Assembly: GCF_003991425.1 (NCBI RefSeq)
Contig: NZ_CP034346.1
Span: forward strand, 4,067,501 to 4,131,500
From: Paenibacillus lutimineralis
GTDB taxonomy: Bacteria > Bacillota > Bacilli > Paenibacillales > Paenibacillaceae
DNA length: 64,000 nt
Direction: 5' to 3'
Under the pieces are notes generated by a model, which saw only the letters and a program-made list of their open reading frames with translations, was not told the DNA's origin and did no database searches. How positions within the stretch are numbered: position 1 is the stretch's first letter; every line of letters starts with the position of its first letter. Made by a program: the position numbers and the translations under genes. This document shows positions 61,530 through 64,000 of the stretch, piece by piece.

Positions 61530-64000
61530 TTGATCAATTATTCACGTGTGAAACGTAAGTTGACTATGGTCATCGTTCTTTTGCTGCTGCTGAGTTTATG
61601 CACTAATATTTTTGTAAGCGCTTCACAAAATGAGTCGAATTCTGCTGCACCAACCTATGCCCCCATTGTATATAAAAGTGAACCTTCCGATCTAGATCGA
61701 ACAGAGCCCGCTGATCAAGTGACACCCCCTAGAGACACGAATATTGGGCCTCCCGCAACAGAGGAGCCCGACACAGGAACAAGTCCTGATGACTCAGACT
61801 CCGGCATAGATAGCCCTGCTCCAGAGACAGAAACACCGGAGGACCCCTCCCTGCCCACAGAAACCGAGGCCGCTGAGGATGGGAACAAACTAGATGAGCC
61901 TGCTGAACTCCTGGCCGAAGTTAGCAGCCTGGAAATCCAGTCCGATCGTCTCACGATGGAATCAGGAACAAGCCAGCAATTTACTGTAAGTTTCTATGAC
62001 GAGAACGGTCAGGAAGTAAATGTAACTGATGGACTCGAATGGTCTGCTGATCCGACTATCGGCCGGATCGACAGCAACGGTCTATTTACCGCGAGTAGCA
62101 TTATTGGCGAGGTCAAATACGGTTATGTGACAGTAAGCTATGGCGATTTGTCTGCACAAGCCCTCGTCCTCGTTGGGAAGATCGCTGTCGTTATTGAGGA
62201 ATTCGAGTCCATGAAGCATAACGGAACCCCTGTATTGTCAGCGGGCCTGATTAATAGTACGTCGTCCAAGGTCGAATTGTCCAGCCGCCCTGAGCCCGTT
62301 ATGTATGGTGAGCATGCAGCGAAGTTTACATACGACATGTCAGGCACCTCGGGAACTTCCGCCGCCTATGTCAACCTGCACAATCTGGATTCCGGAGACT
62401 TTTATAGGCCGCTCGAAGGCTATCCGACCAAGCTGGGGGTCTGGGTATATGGAGATCAGAGTGCCCATTGGTTCCGGGCCAGGCTCCGTGATGGAGCGAA
62501 CGTCTTAAAAACGATCGATTTCACCACATCTGCCAACTTTACTTGGTCGGGGTGGAAGTATGTTACGGCGCCAATGCTGGCGGACCTTACTGGTCCGCTC
62601 AAGATCAGTGATCTGTACCTCGTTGAGACGAAGAATGAGAATAAGAATGCAGGTGTTCTCTATTTTGACCGACTCAGTGTCTTCTATTCGAATACAGATA
62701 TACTAGGCATTGATCTGGAGGGTCTAACACCTATGAAAGTACATGAATCCAAGCAAGCCGAAGTCTATATCACAAAAAATAACAGCACAGCACCGGAACT
62801 TGTTCAGAACGGACTAAACTTCCTGAGCAGTCATCCGGAGGTAGCCTCCGTTGACAGCAATGGAATAGTTCAGGCCCACCGTACGGGTCAGACCACTATC
62901 GTTGCGCTGTATGGTACCGGACAACCGGCACTGTTCGAGCTCACTGTCACCGAAGATGAACCGCCGCTGGAATCGATCGCGATTTACGGACCCGAAAGCA
63001 TTGAGCAAGGTCGAACAGATTACGTCAAAGTCCTAGCCCGGTACGCCAACTATCCTGACACGATCGATGTGACAAATACAGCGACGTTCACCAGTTCAGA
63101 TTCTTCCATTGCCAGCATTGTAGGTGGCGGAGAAATTACAGGACATGACACAGGTACGGTAACCATTACCGCCGAGTATAACGGACAACAAGCGCATTAT
63201 TCCTTGGAAATTATGGAGGCAAGGTCTGTGCTTGACAAAATCGTATTGTCCGAACTGAATGCGATGAAATTGGGCGAGCAGCAACAGGCTAAGGTAACAG
63301 CCAAGTACAATGTTCTTGGCCAATATCGCGAGGACTTAGACAAGGATGTAACTACAGACTCCACCTATAAAATCAGTAAACCGGCGGTTGCAGACATTAA
63401 TGCCGAAGGAATCGTTACGGCGAAAAGTATAGGAGCGACAATGATAACAGCAACCTATCAAGGAAAATCACATAGTTATGTTCTCGTAGTTAATGGAGAG
63501 GAAATGATACCTAAGCGGGAGCTTCGGGCTGCCTGGATTGCCACAGTGGAAAATATCGACTGGCCGGCAAAAGGACCATTCAATGCGGAACAACAAAAAG
63601 CCGATTTCATTGCTATTCTTGATGAATTGAAAGAGGCTGGAATGAACGCAATCGTTATGCAGGTTAAGCCGACGGCTGATGCTTTCTATCCTTCAAAATT
63701 CGCCCCATGGTCCAAATGGCTGACTGGAGAACAAGGCAAAGATCCGGGTTACGATCCTCTCGCCTTCATGATTGAGGAGGCGCATAAGCGGAATCTGGAG
63801 TTCCATGCCTGGTTTAATCCTTATCGCGCAAGTATGGAGCCGGATGTCAACAGCTTGATTCCAGAGCATCCGCTGCGCCAACACGAGGATTGGCTGCTCA
63901 CCTATGGTGGCAGGCTGATCATGGACCCGGGTATCCCTGATACCCAACAATATATTATCGACAGCATTATGGAGGTCGTACAAAATTATGACATTGATGC
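61530..64000 (+). CDS. Secreted GHL10/DUF187 glycoside-hydrolase-like protein (partial, C-terminus off window)
   Basis: An open frame of 823 codons runs off the right edge. TTG start (MINYSRVKRKLTMVIVLLLL) with AAGGAGAGAG upstream; signal peptide with cleavage near SASQN. A Pro/Glu/Asp/Thr-rich linker (about 45-125) precedes bacterial Ig-like (Big_2-type) domains (about 130-215, and several from 390 to 650), with a carbohydrate-binding-like segment between (about 220-390). The catalytic-type domain begins with ELRAAWIATVENIDWP (about 664), the hallmark of GHL10/PF02638, followed by MNAIVMQVKPTADAFYPS and HAWFNPYRAS. Such proteins are linked to cell-surface or extracellular polysaccharides. 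It is outside the LacI/cellobiose unit. Confidence 0.88.
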   Translation, partial: MINYSRVKRKLTMVIVLLLLLSLCTNIFVSASQNESNSAAPTYAPIVYKSEPSDLDRTEPADQVTPPRDTNIGPPATEEPDTGTSPDDSDSGIDSPAPETETPEDPSLPTETEAAEDGNKLDEPAELLAEVSSLEIQSDRLTMESGTSQQFTVSFYDENGQEVNVTDGLEWSADPTIGRIDSNGLFTASSIIGEVKYGYVTVSYGDLSAQALVLVGKIAVVIEEFESMKHNGTPVLSAGLINSTSSKVELSSRPEPVMYGEHAAKFTYDMSGTSGTSAAYVNLHNLDSGDFYRPLEGYPTKLGVWVYGDQSAHWFRARLRDGANVLKTIDFTTSANFTWSGWKYVTAPMLADLTGPLKISDLYLVETKNENKNAGVLYFDRLSVFYSNTDILGIDLEGLTPMKVHESKQAEVYITKNNSTAPELVQNGLNFLSSHPEVASVDSNGIVQAHRTGQTTIVALYGTGQPALFELTVTEDEPPLESIAIYGPESIEQGRTDYVKVLARYANYPDTIDVTNTATFTSSDSSIASIVGGGEITGHDTGTVTITAEYNGQQAHYSLEIMEARSVLDKIVLSELNAMKLGEQQQAKVTAKYNVLGQYREDLDKDVTTDSTYKISKPAVADINAEGIVTAKSIGATMITATYQGKSHSYVLVVNGEEMIPKRELRAAWIATVENIDWPAKGPFNAEQQKADFIAILDELKEAGMNAIVMQVKPTADAFYPSKFAPWSKWLTGEQGKDPGYDPLAFMIEEAHKRNLEFHAWFNPYRASMEPDVNSLIPEHPLRQHEDWLLTYGGRLIMDPGIPDTQQYIIDSIMEVVQNYDID

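Noticed and set aside
61611..61626. TGTAAGCGCTTCAC, cre-like
   Set aside because: It codes for the signal-peptide end of the GHL10 protein and lies downstream of the start; mismatched at conserved 3' positions.
1..64000. CRISPR arrays, prophage genes, tRNA or rRNA genes, complete insertion sequences
   Set aside because: None was found: no regularly spaced identical repeats, no transposase or phage proteins, and no tRNA-like or rRNA-like segments on either strand.

Overview
The window reads as a chromosomal segment of a Paenibacillus-type Firmicute. The evidence is Bacillus-like synteny (rimM, khpA, rpsP, ffh, ylxM, ftsY, smc, rnc, then the fab/plsX/fapR block, rpmF, and the ylbN-ylbM-ylbL-ylbJ-coaD-rsmD block), strong GGAGG ribosome sites with many TTG/GTG starts, a FapR operator, a T-box leader, a cre-like site, and several exported proteins carrying copper-amine-oxidase-N-like (CuAO_N) domains. 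No rRNA, tRNA, CRISPR array, prophage or complete insertion sequence was seen.

Layout. 1-8459 (minus): translation and protein-targeting genes (rimM partial, khpA, rpsP, ffh, ylxM, trhA, ftsY, smc). 8669-10090 (plus): a secreted serine hydrolase set between smc and rnc. 10334-17260 (minus): rnc and the fatty-acid operon fapR-plsX-fabH-fabD-fabG-acpP-fabF, with a FapR operator at 17521-17538. 17769-23899: rpmF, ylbN/DUF177, tmcAL, the PDZ-Lon protease, ylbJ, coaD and rsmD. 24104-24251: a candidate structured RNA. 24453-39057: accessory metabolism and defence, with a GH112 phosphorylase, gpmA, an HD nucleotidase-like protein, a TPR membrane protein, a MarR/MMPL exporter pair, GNAT, rpiA, a DsbA-like protein, an MFS exporter and HelD. 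39124-39310: a second candidate small RNA with its own promoter and terminator. 39427-47324: a 2280-residue secreted beta-helix protein with a membrane-anchored PpiC/SurA-like partner. 47568-58628: a FUSC exporter, a His-rich secreted protein, an AI-2E-family protein, a T-box-controlled DAHP synthase, a lactonase, a LytTR protein, aldose epimerase, an NlpC/P60 lipoprotein, a J-like membrane protein and a LacI regulator. 58762-64000: cellobiose phosphorylase and the start of a secreted GHL10-type hydrolase.

How genes work together. The fab cluster makes acyl-ACP and phosphatidate precursors under FapR feedback. Ffh and FtsY are the two SRP GTPases. The LacI regulator and cellobiose phosphorylase share an AACGCGCGTT operator core. 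MarR and the MMPL pump are translationally coupled.

The least explained feature is a family of at least eight intergenic repeats (about 40-355 bp). They have terminal inverted repeats (TTCAAAAAGTCC.../...GGACTTTTTGAA) and modular internal hairpins. In two copies a 112-114 bp nested module sits at exactly the same site. One copy supplies the stop codon of a neighbouring gene, and another lies between the FapR operator and fapR. I know of no named family matching it.
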